From positions 1 to 39,317 of the forward strand of contig JAFGUP010000368.1 of assembly GCA_016938475.1 (NCBI GenBank): DNA of 39,317 bases, read 5' to 3'. The notes beneath the pieces are model-generated. The model ran no database searches. It was not told the origin of the DNA and saw only the letters and a program-made list of their open reading frames with translations. A program made the translations under genes and the position numbers. The first letter of the stretch is position 1; each line of letters starts with the position of its first letter. Positions 6,947-14,907 of this stretch are shown here, in pieces. The DNA is from Sphaerochaetaceae bacterium (lineage in GTDB: Bacteria > Spirochaetota > Spirochaetia > Sphaerochaetales > Sphaerochaetaceae).

Positions 6947-8854
6947 TCAGGCGAACAGTGATTCAATCTCCTTCTCATACTGTTCTGATATCTTGTGACG
7001 CATAATTTCCTGTTTCGCCGAGAGCTGTTCTCCGACTTTGAAGGAATCGGGAATCAGGGTGAACCGGTTGATTAGCTCGAACGACTTGAAACCGTTCTTC
7101 GAACTGATCAGTTCATTGATCTCGGCCTGAATGAGGGCTCTTACTTCATCGATTTCCACCACATCCTTACGTGTCATGTAGGGAATGCCCTGTTCCTTCA
7201 CGTACTGTTCGATCATCTTGCTGTCGGGAACGATCAGTGCTCCGAGGTATTTCTTGTCCTGACCGACGACCATCACCTGTTCGATGTACTCGCTTTCTCT
7301 CAGACGGGCTTCGAGCGGGACCGGTTCGATATTCTCTCCACCGCTGAGGACGATCGTGTCTTTCGCTCTTCCTCTGATGCCGTACTCGCCCTTGTGGGTC
7401 CAGATCCCGATATCGCCTGTATTGAGGTAACCTTCGTCATTGATGATGGCGCTGGTGAGGTCGGGTCGCTTATAGTAGCCTTTCATCACCTGTTCTCCCT
7501 TGACCCAGATGACACCTTTCTCTCCCGGGGCTGCTTTTTCCCCGTTCTCCTTGATGATCCGGATATCGGTCTCGGGAAGAGGGGAGACGGTCAGAGGGAC
7601 CTGATGGGACAGTTCGCGCAGGCCTATGACCGGTGCTGTCTCGGTCAGGCCGTAGCCGTCAAGGAGTGTGACGCCGATTGCCTTGAAGAATTTGTCGATC
7701 GAGGAGGGAAGAGAGCCCCCTCCCGATACACCTGCACGGAAGCCGGAACCGAACTTCTTCTTGATCGTCTTGAATACAAGGATATCACCGAGGTATTTCA
7801 GAGGGAGTGTGGGTATGAACATCAGAAGTCCGAGGAGCAGGTCTGCCGGGTAGAACCTTCGAGAGAACTGGGGCTTGCGGTTCTGTATACGGGCGATTGC
7901 ATCAGCATGAACTGCTCCGATAAAGACGAAGAAGTGGAACAGTCCTCGCGCAACCGGCGATTTACCTTTCACGTTCTGGTAGACGCCTCCTTTGACTGCC
8001 TCCCATATCCTCGGTACCGAACCCATCCATTGAGGGTTGGTTCTCTGCAGATCGAGGAGCATGATCTTTCCGATGGGTTTTGAATACACGACGGTTGAAG
8101 CCTGTGAGAGGATGACATACTGCAGGATGCGCTCGAACGAGTGCCAGACAGGCAGTACGCTGAGCCATCTTTCACCCTTCTTGAGGTCAATGACCTTAGG
8201 GATCTGTTCCAGCTGGAACAGGAAGTTTCTGTGGGTGAGCATGACTCCTTTGGGTTCACCGGTCGTGCCGCTGGTGAAGATGATCGTAGCAAGGTCATCA
8301 CCTTTACCCATCTCTATCTCCCTTTGAACAAAACCGCCATCATCCTTGAGTCGTTCCCGTCCGGATTGCAGAACATCCTCGATCGTAAGAACCTTCAATC
8401 CTTCCGGGGTGACTGTCTTGTTTTTGCTCGCATGGTGAAAGGTATCCATGATAATCAGGGTCGTGAGTGTGTCAAGGACCGGTGCAAGTGACGAAACCTT
8501 TGCCATCTGCTCTTCGTTTTCTACGAAACAGAGACTGCATTCACTTGTTTTCAGGATGAACTCCAGTTCATGCGGCATCGCGTCTCTTCCACGGGGAACA
8601 TCGATCGCTCCCAGCGAGAGGATAGCCGTATCGGCAAGGAGCCACTCCTTCCTGTTGTCACTTATCAATCCGACATTGTCCGACCGTTTGACCCCCAGAG
8701 CACTGAGTCCGGCTGCGAGCAGTTCGCTGTCACTGGTGAAATCCTTGTAGGTCACAGAGAGAAATGCTCCCTCATCATCCTTATACATCTGCACTGCTGT
8801 GTCGGGGTATTGCGTACTCATGACTCTCAGCAGTTGTGGAATCGTCGTATACAT
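6947..8854 (-). CDS. Long-chain acyl-CoA synthetase-like AMP-forming ligase
   Basis: This 635-residue ANL-superfamily enzyme should activate a fatty acid (or similar carboxylate) with ATP to an acyl adenylate and then to acyl-CoA. The P-loop motif IIFTSGTTGEPKGVMLTHRN lies near residues 195-215, GYGLTETAP near 405, the STGD-like LNTGDIG with downstream R in the hinge near 480-500, and a C-terminal lid ending with a conserved-type GFKSFELINRFTLIPDSF. The length matches FadD15/long-chain types. The start at 8854 has AAGGAG upstream; an in-frame GTG/ATG at 8884 lacks this. It is divergent from the 2-oxoacid oxidoreductase operon, and both share a symmetric promoter region. The substrate cannot be read from sequence. 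Confidence 0.88.
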   Translation of the reverse strand: MYTTIPQLLRVMSTQYPDTAVQMYKDDEGAFLSVTYKDFTSDSELLAAGLSALGVKRSDNVGLISDNRKEWLLADTAILSLGAIDVPRGRDAMPHELEFILKTSECSLCFVENEEQMAKVSSLAPVLDTLTTLIIMDTFHHASKNKTVTPEGLKVLTIEDVLQSGRERLKDDGGFVQREIEMGKGDDLATIIFTSGTTGEPKGVMLTHRNFLFQLEQIPKVIDLKKGERWLSVLPVWHSFERILQYVILSQASTVVYSKPIGKIMLLDLQRTNPQWMGSVPRIWEAVKGGVYQNVKGKSPVARGLFHFFVFIGAVHADAIARIQNRKPQFSRRFYPADLLLGLLMFIPTLPLKYLGDILVFKTIKKKFGSGFRAGVSGGGSLPSSIDKFFKAIGVTLLDGYGLTETAPVIGLRELSHQVPLTVSPLPETDIRIIKENGEKAAPGEKGVIWVKGEQVMKGYYKRPDLTSAIINDEGYLNTGDIGIWTHKGEYGIRGRAKDTIVLSGGENIEPVPLEARLRESEYIEQVMVVGQDKKYLGALIVPDSKMIEQYVKEQGIPYMTRKDVVEIDEVRALIQAEINELISSKNGFKSFELINRFTLIPDSFKVGEQLSAKQEIMRHKISEQYEKEIESLFA

Positions 8855-9001
8855 GTTCTTTCTCCTTTTCGCCACCACTTTCACCTACGATGGACATGTG
8901 ACCGTCAGAGATGTTCTCTTCGAGTCATTGTTTACAAACATATTCTTCTGTGTCAGAAAAAACCGGCTGCGATCTAAAGAATCAACCATTCCGGTCCTCT
9001 A

Positions 9002-9033
9002 TTATTGACACTAAAAGGTTCAGGTGTCAATAT
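9002..9033. promoter_or_regulatory. Symmetric divergent promoter/operator
   Basis: A perfect 9-bp inverted repeat, TATTGACAC-N12-GTGTCAATA, spans 9003-9032. Each arm contains TTGACA, so each can act as a consensus -35 box reading across the other arm: plus strand TTGACA (9005-9010), 17 bases, CAATAT (9028-9033); minus strand TTGACA (9030-9025), 17 bases, CAATAA (9007-9002). The plus promoter would serve the ferredoxin/oxidoreductase operon and the minus one the acyl-CoA synthetase. A dimeric repressor binding the repeat would cover both. Confidence 0.6.
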
Positions 9034-9066
9034 AACAATATCTCTTGTGAAGGAGAAAGAAGAAAT

Positions 9067-9309
9067 ATGAGTAATCAAGTCATTGTCGATGCCGATAGAT
9101 GCAAGGGGTGCGGTATATGTCCGTCAGTCTGCCCGAAGGGCTGTCTTCGTATCGGCACGGAGATAAACCTGCAGGGGTACGAGCATGTCGAGGTGGTTCC
9201 CGGTTCTGTGTGTATCGCATGTGGAATGTGCGTCCTTGCCTGCCCTGAACCGAGGGCTTTGACGATAGTGAAGCATACGGAGGAAGAAAAATCATGCACA
9301 AGCGCCTGA
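9067..9309 (+). CDS. 2-oxoacid:ferredoxin oxidoreductase delta (2[4Fe-4S] ferredoxin) subunit
   Basis: This 80-residue protein has two classical 4Fe-4S motifs: CKGCGICPSVCP (about 13-24) and CIACGMCVLACP (about 49-60). It is the electron-carrying delta subunit (PorD/KorD/VorD type) for the alpha and beta-gamma subunits encoded next. The start at 9067 follows AAGGAG and begins a conserved-type N-terminus; the frame is open further upstream, through the promoter, and that part is not coding. The 3' end overlaps the alpha gene by 16 bases, indicating a tight operon and coupled synthesis. Confidence 0.93.
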   Translation: MSNQVIVDADRCKGCGICPSVCPKGCLRIGTEINLQGYEHVEVVPGSVCIACGMCVLACPEPRALTIVKHTEEEKSCTSA

Positions 9310-10343
9310 TGAAAGGGAACGATGCAGCGGTTTATGGAGCGCTGATGGGAGGATGTACCCATTTCTTCGGGTATCCTATTACACCTGCAAGTGAAATCGC
9401 TCAGACTGCCTCCTACTATTTCAGGAAGACAGGAAGGACCTATCTCCAGGGGGAAAGTGAGGTCAGCGTGATCAATATGCTGTACGGAGCCTCCAGCGGG
9501 GGAGCCAGAGTGATGACTGCATCAAGCGGGCCCGGAATCGCCCTGATGGCGGAAGGCCTCAGCTATCTGGCCGGAGCGAGACTTCCTGCAGTGGTCATCG
9601 ATATGCAGCGTGCAGGACCCGGTCTCGGGAATATATGGCCGGAACAGGGGGACTATGCGATGGTCGTGAAGGGCGGAGGTCAGGGGAACTACAAGAATAT
9701 TGTCCTTGCACCAGCTAGTGCACAGGAGATGTTCGACTTCACCAAACAAGCCTTCACGCTTGCTGAGCGGTATCGCATGACAGTCTTTATTCTTGGTGAT
9801 GCCTATCTCGGACAGGTGATGGAATCGGTCGAGATCTCCGGGGAACTAGAACAGAGTGAGCGGAAGGACTGGGCCCTCTACGGGGACAAGGAAAGCCGTA
9901 GGAATCTGATTACCTCGATCTACATGTCACCTTCTGATATGGAAGCTCATAACGAGCTTCTTCAGAGACAGTATGCGAAGGTCGAGAGGGAAATCGTCGA
10001 TTACAGTGAGACTGACACTGATGATGCTTCTCTAATTTTTATCACCTATGGAATCGTATCGAGAATCTGCCATGGAGCGGTGAAACGTCTGAGAGAACTC
10101 GGCCTTAAGGTCGGCATGCTTCGACTTAAAACACTGTTTCCCTTCCCGAAGGAACGGTTGAAGGAACTGGCGAGAAAGAAGATAACCTTCGTTGCTGTCG
10201 AATTGAGTAACGGCCAGATGGCTGAAGATGTGCGGCTGAGTGTTGACGGTCTGACGAAAGTACTCTCATTCAATCGCATGGGCGGTGAGGTGATGAAGTC
10301 GCAGGATCTCGTGGCCTTTGCCACTGAATATCTCAAGGGGTAG
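9294..10343 (+). CDS. 2-oxoacid:ferredoxin oxidoreductase alpha subunit (KorA/VorB-like)
   Basis: This 349-residue subunit carries the pyrimidine-binding fold of the thiamine enzyme (about 1-190; GGCTHFFGYPITPASEI, GESEVSVINMLYGAS, TASSGPGI) and the domain II/transketolase C-like part (about 230-349; FITYGIVSR, TLFPFP). It catalyses, with the beta-gamma subunit and ferredoxin, CoA-dependent oxidative decarboxylation of a 2-oxoacid to acyl-CoA and CO2. The PITPASE signature is shared by 2-oxoglutarate and branched-chain 2-oxoacid enzymes, so the substrate is undecided. The ATG at 9294 has GGAGGAAG nine bases upstream; an ATG at 9309 overlapping the previous stop is less well placed. Confidence 0.9.
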   Translation: MHKRLMKGNDAAVYGALMGGCTHFFGYPITPASEIAQTASYYFRKTGRTYLQGESEVSVINMLYGASSGGARVMTASSGPGIALMAEGLSYLAGARLPAVVIDMQRAGPGLGNIWPEQGDYAMVVKGGGQGNYKNIVLAPASAQEMFDFTKQAFTLAERYRMTVFILGDAYLGQVMESVEISGELEQSERKDWALYGDKESRRNLITSIYMSPSDMEAHNELLQRQYAKVEREIVDYSETDTDDASLIFITYGIVSRICHGAVKRLRELGLKVGMLRLKTLFPFPKERLKELARKKITFVAVELSNGQMAEDVRLSVDGLTKVLSFNRMGGEVMKSQDLVAFATEYLKG

Positions 10344-10348
10344 TGGAT

Positions 10349-11758
10349 ATGGAACAGATCAAGACCAGTGATGTTTTGTATGAAGAGTTCTTTCGGAAAG
10401 ATGGAGATAAGAAGATCACTCATTACTGTCCCGGATGCGGGCATGGCACGATACAGAAGATGATAGCACAGGCCATAGAGGATCTGGGCATCCAGGACCG
10501 TGTCGTCTTTCTCTCTCCGGTTGGTTGTTCGGTATTCAGTTACTACTACTTTGACACCGGCAATATCCAGTGCTCCCATGGCAGAGCACCGGCGGTCGGT
10601 ACCGCCTTCAAGCGTGTTCATGAGGATTCGATCGTGATCAGCTACCAGGGGGATGGAGACCTTGCCGGTATCGGGACAGCCGAGATCATTCACGCGGCAA
10701 ACCGCGGTGAGAACATGAGTGTGTTCTTCATCAACAATGCGACGTACGGAATGACGGGAGGTCAGATGGCTCCAACGACGCTTCTTGAGGAGAAGACCCT
10801 CACCAGCCCGTTCGGACGTGACAGGAAGCGTGACGGGGCTCCCATCAAGATGGCTGAGATGATAGCTACTCTCGATGAGCCGGTTCTGGTCTCCCGTGTG
10901 GCGGTCTCGAGTACTAAAGAGATGCTCAAGACAAAGAAGATGATCTACAAGGCCCTCAAGAATCAGGTGGACAACCTCGGTTTTTCCTTTGTGGAGATCC
11001 TGAGTGCCTGCCCGACCAGCTGGCATGTGAGTCCGGTTGAGGCAAGGGTCCATATAGATGAGACACTGAGCACAGTCTTCCCGCTTGGCACCTTTGTTGA
11101 CAAGGCAGATACGGTCCTCCCCTATGGTCCTTCTCTCTTTCCGTTTCTCAGTGGAGAGGATTTTCTTGTTGCGATAGTTGAGGGAGGAGAGCTGGCGGAA
11201 TGTGAACAGGCTCCGCTGAAGGACGAACTTGCCATCATGGTAGCGGGGTTCGGAGGTCAGGGGGTGCTTTCGGGAGGAGTCTCTCTTGCCAATGCGGCGA
11301 TAGCCCATCAGTTGCAGGTCTCCTGGCTTCCCTCCTATGGCCCCGAGATGCGTGGAGGAAAAGCATCAGTCACGGTAGTGATGTCTCCGGATGAAGTCTC
11401 TTCTCCTCTTGCCGAGGATATAGACTGCCTGATAGCGCTGAATTCTCCTTCGCTCACCGCCTATGAACATATGGTGAAACCTTCTGGGACAATCCTGGTC
11501 AACTCTTCCCTCATCGACCATGAGCCTGAACGTGATGATGTGACGGTACATCATGTACCTGCATCTGATCTTGCGAAAGAAGCGGGGCTGCCTCAGGCCA
11601 CAGCACTGGTGATGATAAGTGCATACATCCATTACTCGCAGGTGCTGACGATCGATTCCCTCATCGAGTCTCTCCATCTCGGACTCAAGAAGAAATCTCT
11701 GATAGGGAAGAATCGTGAACTGATCCTGAAGACGGTAGAGATATTGGTGTCAAAATAG
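10349..11758 (+). CDS. 2-oxoacid:ferredoxin oxidoreductase fused beta-gamma subunit
   Basis: This 469-residue protein joins two normally separate subunits. Residues about 1-270 are the TPP-binding beta subunit: YCPGCGHG near the N-terminus, SPVGCSVF, and the TPP/Mg motif GDGD...NNATYGMTGGQ. Residues about 290-469 are the gamma subunit, beginning at GFGGQGV (300-306) and continuing with WLPSYGPEMRGG. Separate beta and gamma polypeptides are usual in Kor/Vor enzymes. The ATG at 10349 has AAGGGG eight bases upstream; a GTG at 10343 overlaps the preceding stop and has poor spacing. It closes the operon delta-alpha-beta/gamma. The enzyme should yield reduced ferredoxin in the cytosol. Confidence 0.9.
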   Translation: MEQIKTSDVLYEEFFRKDGDKKITHYCPGCGHGTIQKMIAQAIEDLGIQDRVVFLSPVGCSVFSYYYFDTGNIQCSHGRAPAVGTAFKRVHEDSIVISYQGDGDLAGIGTAEIIHAANRGENMSVFFINNATYGMTGGQMAPTTLLEEKTLTSPFGRDRKRDGAPIKMAEMIATLDEPVLVSRVAVSSTKEMLKTKKMIYKALKNQVDNLGFSFVEILSACPTSWHVSPVEARVHIDETLSTVFPLGTFVDKADTVLPYGPSLFPFLSGEDFLVAIVEGGELAECEQAPLKDELAIMVAGFGGQGVLSGGVSLANAAIAHQLQVSWLPSYGPEMRGGKASVTVVMSPDEVSSPLAEDIDCLIALNSPSLTAYEHMVKPSGTILVNSSLIDHEPERDDVTVHHVPASDLAKEAGLPQATALVMISAYIHYSQVLTIDSLIESLHLGLKKKSLIGKNRELILKTVEILVSK

Positions 11759-11768
11759 AAACGCATAC

Positions 11769-11797
11769 TTTACCACGTGTCTTATGTGTTGTATGCT
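11769..11797 (+). promoter_or_regulatory. Promoter candidate for the GGDEF/HD-GYP gene
   Basis: TTTACC (11769-11774), 17 bases and TATGCT (11792-11797) give a plausible sigma-70-type promoter in the 55-base gap after the oxidoreductase operon. Transcription would begin near 11804, about ten bases before the ATG at 11814, which has no clear ribosome site. Confidence 0.45.
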
Positions 11798-11813
11798 CAT
11801 GGTTAACTGACCT

Positions 11814-14378
11814 ATGATAAACAGCAGACTAAAACACGAACAATCCTTCTACCTGCAAGGGGTTATGGAGCTTGCGCCTCATTATGAAAGCAATCGAGTT
11901 ATCGACTATCGTGTTGTCTTTATCAATGACATCTGTCTCAACATATTCGAGTCCTCGGCGATACCGGATGACATCAGCACTCTTAGTGAACTTATTCCTG
12001 ATGAACCGAGTTTCAAGTCAGTGATGCAACAGCTGGATATGAGTTCAGAATTCCCGTTTTCGCCTGATGTCGGCTTCCTATTCATGAAGGGTCCTGTCGG
12101 AATTTATATCACGGTCCAGCAGATATCTTCACAGCTCATACGCATGGTGTGCGTTGACCTGACCGACCTTATGGATGTTATGCAACGTTCGGATGATCTG
12201 TATGCTCATATGCAAAGTCCTGTCGCGATACTCTCTGAGACAGGAGAGATTCTCAATGTCAACAGGTATTGGCAGCGGCTGTCGGGGTTTGAGAAGACAC
12301 AACTGCTTGCTACGAACATCCTGGATCACGTTCACCCTTCAGACAGAGACTGTGTGAGTTCCCGCTTGCTGCTCAGCTCGAGTGGGGCAGATTCCTGCAA
12401 GAACCAGATCCGTCTTATAGGCTGTGATGGAACGTACCGGATTTTGGAACTGATTAGTGTACGTGTGGGTCGGAATATCCTCATTTCAGGAAACGATATC
12501 ACTGAGAGAGTCCAACGGCAGCAGTTCATCGACCGGCAGGCCCAGCTGTATGCCATGTTCATGGATTCCACCATTGCAGGGTTTTTCTTCTCGATGCGGG
12601 AAGATCCCATCGACATTTCGAGTATTGATCTTGAAGATGAAACCCTTCTTCTTTCGCTACTGCACAGCGAACATATAGTCGAGGTGAACGAGATGTTCCT
12701 CGAGCAAGTCCGGAGAACTCGAGAGGTGGTCATCGGCAGTGCACTGTCTGATTTTTTCCATTGGGATATAGGCAAAGGAATCCGTCATTTCCGCACTGCC
12801 ATTTCTGAAGGTAAAGTCGTTGCTGAAGGACGATTTCCCGTATCTGAGCACACTGAGCGTTGGATAAGTGTCAATATCTCGAATGTCTATGACGAAGCAG
12901 GTCGTCTGCGGGGACATATCGGTATCCAGATAGATATCACCGAAAAAAAGATTCAGGAGCAGGAACTGAGGAACAGGGAGAACAACTATAGAATTCTGAC
13001 CGAGTTTGCCCGTGACATGATCTGGATATACAACCTCGACACTCACAGGTTTACCTTCCTTTCCCCTGCTGTTGAAGGCGTCCTGGGATGGACACCGGAT
13101 GAGGTGAAAAGCGGCGGTCTGGGGTTACTTGTCACTGAACGGACTCTGCATACCCTAAATCAGCAGATCGAGAGGTTCAGTGAGGAATTCAGAAGAAATG
13201 GAAAGGTCAGTTCAGATGCAACGGTCAGGATCGAACATAAGAGAAAGGATGGAAAAAAAGTACACTCTGAGAGTCTGCTGAACTTCAGGTATAATGAAGA
13301 AGGTCAGCTCGAGGTGATTGGAATCTCACGGGATATCAGCGAGACTAAACGGGCTGAGGAGCATCTGGTGTTCACCAGCTATCATGATCAGCTTACCGGC
13401 GTCTATAACCGGCGTTTCCTGAAGGACTTCCTGAACGAAGGGTTAGACACTAGTCACTATCCTCTTTCGATCATTCTCTGTGATCTGAACGGATTGAAGC
13501 TGACCAATGATGTGTTCGGCCATTCAATCGGCGATACCCTGATCGTCGAGAACGCACAGCTTCTTTCCTCCTTTGCCCGAAGCAGTGATATCGTGACGCG
13601 CGAGGGAGGAGATGAATTCGTCATGCTCCTTCCTGCTACCACAGCCGAAAAAGCGCATTCGATCGTGGAAGCTATGAGAAACAGGTGCAAGGAAATCAGT
13701 GTCAATGAACTGCACCTGTCTACCGCCTTCGGCACGGCCACGCTGGAAACGATGAAGGATGAGTATTATAGTGCATACCACACGGCCGAGAAGCATCTGT
13801 ATGCAGACAAACTCAAAACCTCTCCCGAGTACAAGAAGGAGCTTATTGACACATTCCTCAAGTCACTTTTTACCTCAGACAAGGCTCTTGAACGACATAG
13901 CCTTTCGGTCTCTCTCCTCTGTGGTCGGATCGCTCAGGTCCTTTCTCTTGATGATGCGAAAATCGAGCAGCTCACGCTCGCAGGGAAACTCCATGACATC
14001 GGAATCATCGGCCTTGATACCAGGATGATGCCTGATGTCGATTACAAGATGAGTGAGGGAGTAGGAGAGTATGCCCGACATGCGGAACTCGGGTACCACA
14101 TCATCTCTTCGGTGCCGATGTATGGAGAGATTGCCACCTGGATCCTTGCACACCACGAACAGCCGGACGGGAAGGGATACCCGAGAAATCTCAGCGGAGT
14201 CGATATTCCTCTGGAGTCCCATATCATCCATGTTGCCAATGACTATGACCTGTTGATGGATAAACATGGGCAGAACACCGGTACGGTACTCTCTATCATG
14301 GGCAAAGGGAGGAAAAGCCGGTATCCTGTGAAGGTGCTGGATGCTCTGATGGTCTGTATCGATAAGGGATCGTGCTGA
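11814..14378 (+). CDS. PAS-GGDEF-HD-GYP cyclic-di-GMP signalling protein
   Basis: This 854-residue protein has no membrane segment. Three PAS-like regions (about 120-225, 255-390, 395-515) precede a GGDEF domain with intact motif at 598-602 (EGGDEF) and an HD-GYP domain with HD at 727-728, HHEQPDGKGYP around 780-790 and GYP at 788-790. The predicted activities are opposed: GGDEF makes c-di-GMP and HD-GYP degrades it, with PAS domains sensing a ligand or redox state. No RxxD inhibitory site is obvious just ahead of GGDEF. The ATG at 11814 lacks a good ribosome site; an ATG at 11865 after AAGGGG is too close to it, so the longer start is kept with reserve. Confidence 0.9.
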   Translation: MINSRLKHEQSFYLQGVMELAPHYESNRVIDYRVVFINDICLNIFESSAIPDDISTLSELIPDEPSFKSVMQQLDMSSEFPFSPDVGFLFMKGPVGIYITVQQISSQLIRMVCVDLTDLMDVMQRSDDLYAHMQSPVAILSETGEILNVNRYWQRLSGFEKTQLLATNILDHVHPSDRDCVSSRLLLSSSGADSCKNQIRLIGCDGTYRILELISVRVGRNILISGNDITERVQRQQFIDRQAQLYAMFMDSTIAGFFFSMREDPIDISSIDLEDETLLLSLLHSEHIVEVNEMFLEQVRRTREVVIGSALSDFFHWDIGKGIRHFRTAISEGKVVAEGRFPVSEHTERWISVNISNVYDEAGRLRGHIGIQIDITEKKIQEQELRNRENNYRILTEFARDMIWIYNLDTHRFTFLSPAVEGVLGWTPDEVKSGGLGLLVTERTLHTLNQQIERFSEEFRRNGKVSSDATVRIEHKRKDGKKVHSESLLNFRYNEEGQLEVIGISRDISETKRAEEHLVFTSYHDQLTGVYNRRFLKDFLNEGLDTSHYPLSIILCDLNGLKLTNDVFGHSIGDTLIVENAQLLSSFARSSDIVTREGGDEFVMLLPATTAEKAHSIVEAMRNRCKEISVNELHLSTAFGTATLETMKDEYYSAYHTAEKHLYADKLKTSPEYKKELIDTFLKSLFTSDKALERHSLSVSLLCGRIAQVLSLDDAKIEQLTLAGKLHDIGIIGLDTRMMPDVDYKMSEGVGEYARHAELGYHIISSVPMYGEIATWILAHHEQPDGKGYPRNLSGVDIPLESHIIHVANDYDLLMDKHGQNTGTVLSIMGKGRKSRYPVKVLDALMVCIDKGSC

Positions 14379-14404
14379 AGAGACTGTAAGCGGTCTCTTC
14401 AGCA
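14373..14404 (+). terminator. Intrinsic terminator-like hairpin
   Basis: TGCTGAAGAGAC (14373-14384) pairs perfectly with GTCTCTTCAGCA (14393-14404), a 12-bp stem with an 8-base loop that begins at the GGDEF/HD-GYP stop codon and is followed by AATTTCTG. It sits between convergent genes, the minus-strand stop being at 14421, and may serve both. The T-run is short. Confidence 0.6.
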
Positions 14405-14420
14405 AATTTCTGCCCAGGTT

Positions 14421-14891
14421 CTACTGATCTGCTGAGGGAACTTCAAGGACAGCGACAAGATCAGCCGGTTCGATGCGGAAGGGTGAACCCTGACCCTCAT
14501 AGAACCCGTGATCACGTACGAAATGGATGTGAAGGTCGGTGTAGGTCACCTCCCTGCCGTTGGAGAGGTTGCGCACTGTGGTATTCACTTTCTCGTACAT
14601 CCCTCTGCCACCGAAAGGACTCGGCAGCTTTCCTCTTACCGAGTCGACGCGCACTTCATAGTTCACATCGATCTTCAGAAACTCCCCGAGTCCGTCGAGT
14701 CCTGCATCACGAAAGTACTGCATCCGCTCAGCGATAGCTTCATGGGTCACATTCAGTGCATGAACCCGCGCATCATCGGAAGCGATGATGTCTATAAGAT
14801 TACGAGTATCGGTTCCGAGGAAACCGTCAAGAGTGATCACCCCCGGTGCCATCTGCTGTTGGATAGCCTGATATTCAGGTGTCTGTTTCAT
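14421..14891 (-). CDS. Uncharacterised protein at the end of the nqr operon
   Basis: I do not recognise this 156-residue protein. It is soluble, acidic and without signal peptide or cysteines. The C-terminal half contains TDLHIHFVRDHGF and ends RIEPADLVAVLEVPSADQ. It begins 16 bases after nqrF on the same strand with its own GAGG ribosome site at suitable spacing, so it is very likely co-transcribed. Its place suggests an accessory role with the ion pump, or a gene simply riding in the operon; nothing in the sequence decides this. Confidence 0.7.
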   Translation of the reverse strand: MKQTPEYQAIQQQMAPGVITLDGFLGTDTRNLIDIIASDDARVHALNVTHEAIAERMQYFRDAGLDGLGEFLKIDVNYEVRVDSVRGKLPSPFGGRGMYEKVNTTVRNLSNGREVTYTDLHIHFVRDHGFYEGQGSPFRIEPADLVAVLEVPSADQ

Positions 14892-14907
14892 TCAAATACC
14901 TCTACAT

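Noticed and set aside
10046-11308. 420-codon open frame on the minus strand
   Set aside because: It lies antisense to the alpha and beta-gamma oxidoreductase genes, which carry clear conserved motifs. Its product has no recognisable domain and it begins without a ribosome site.
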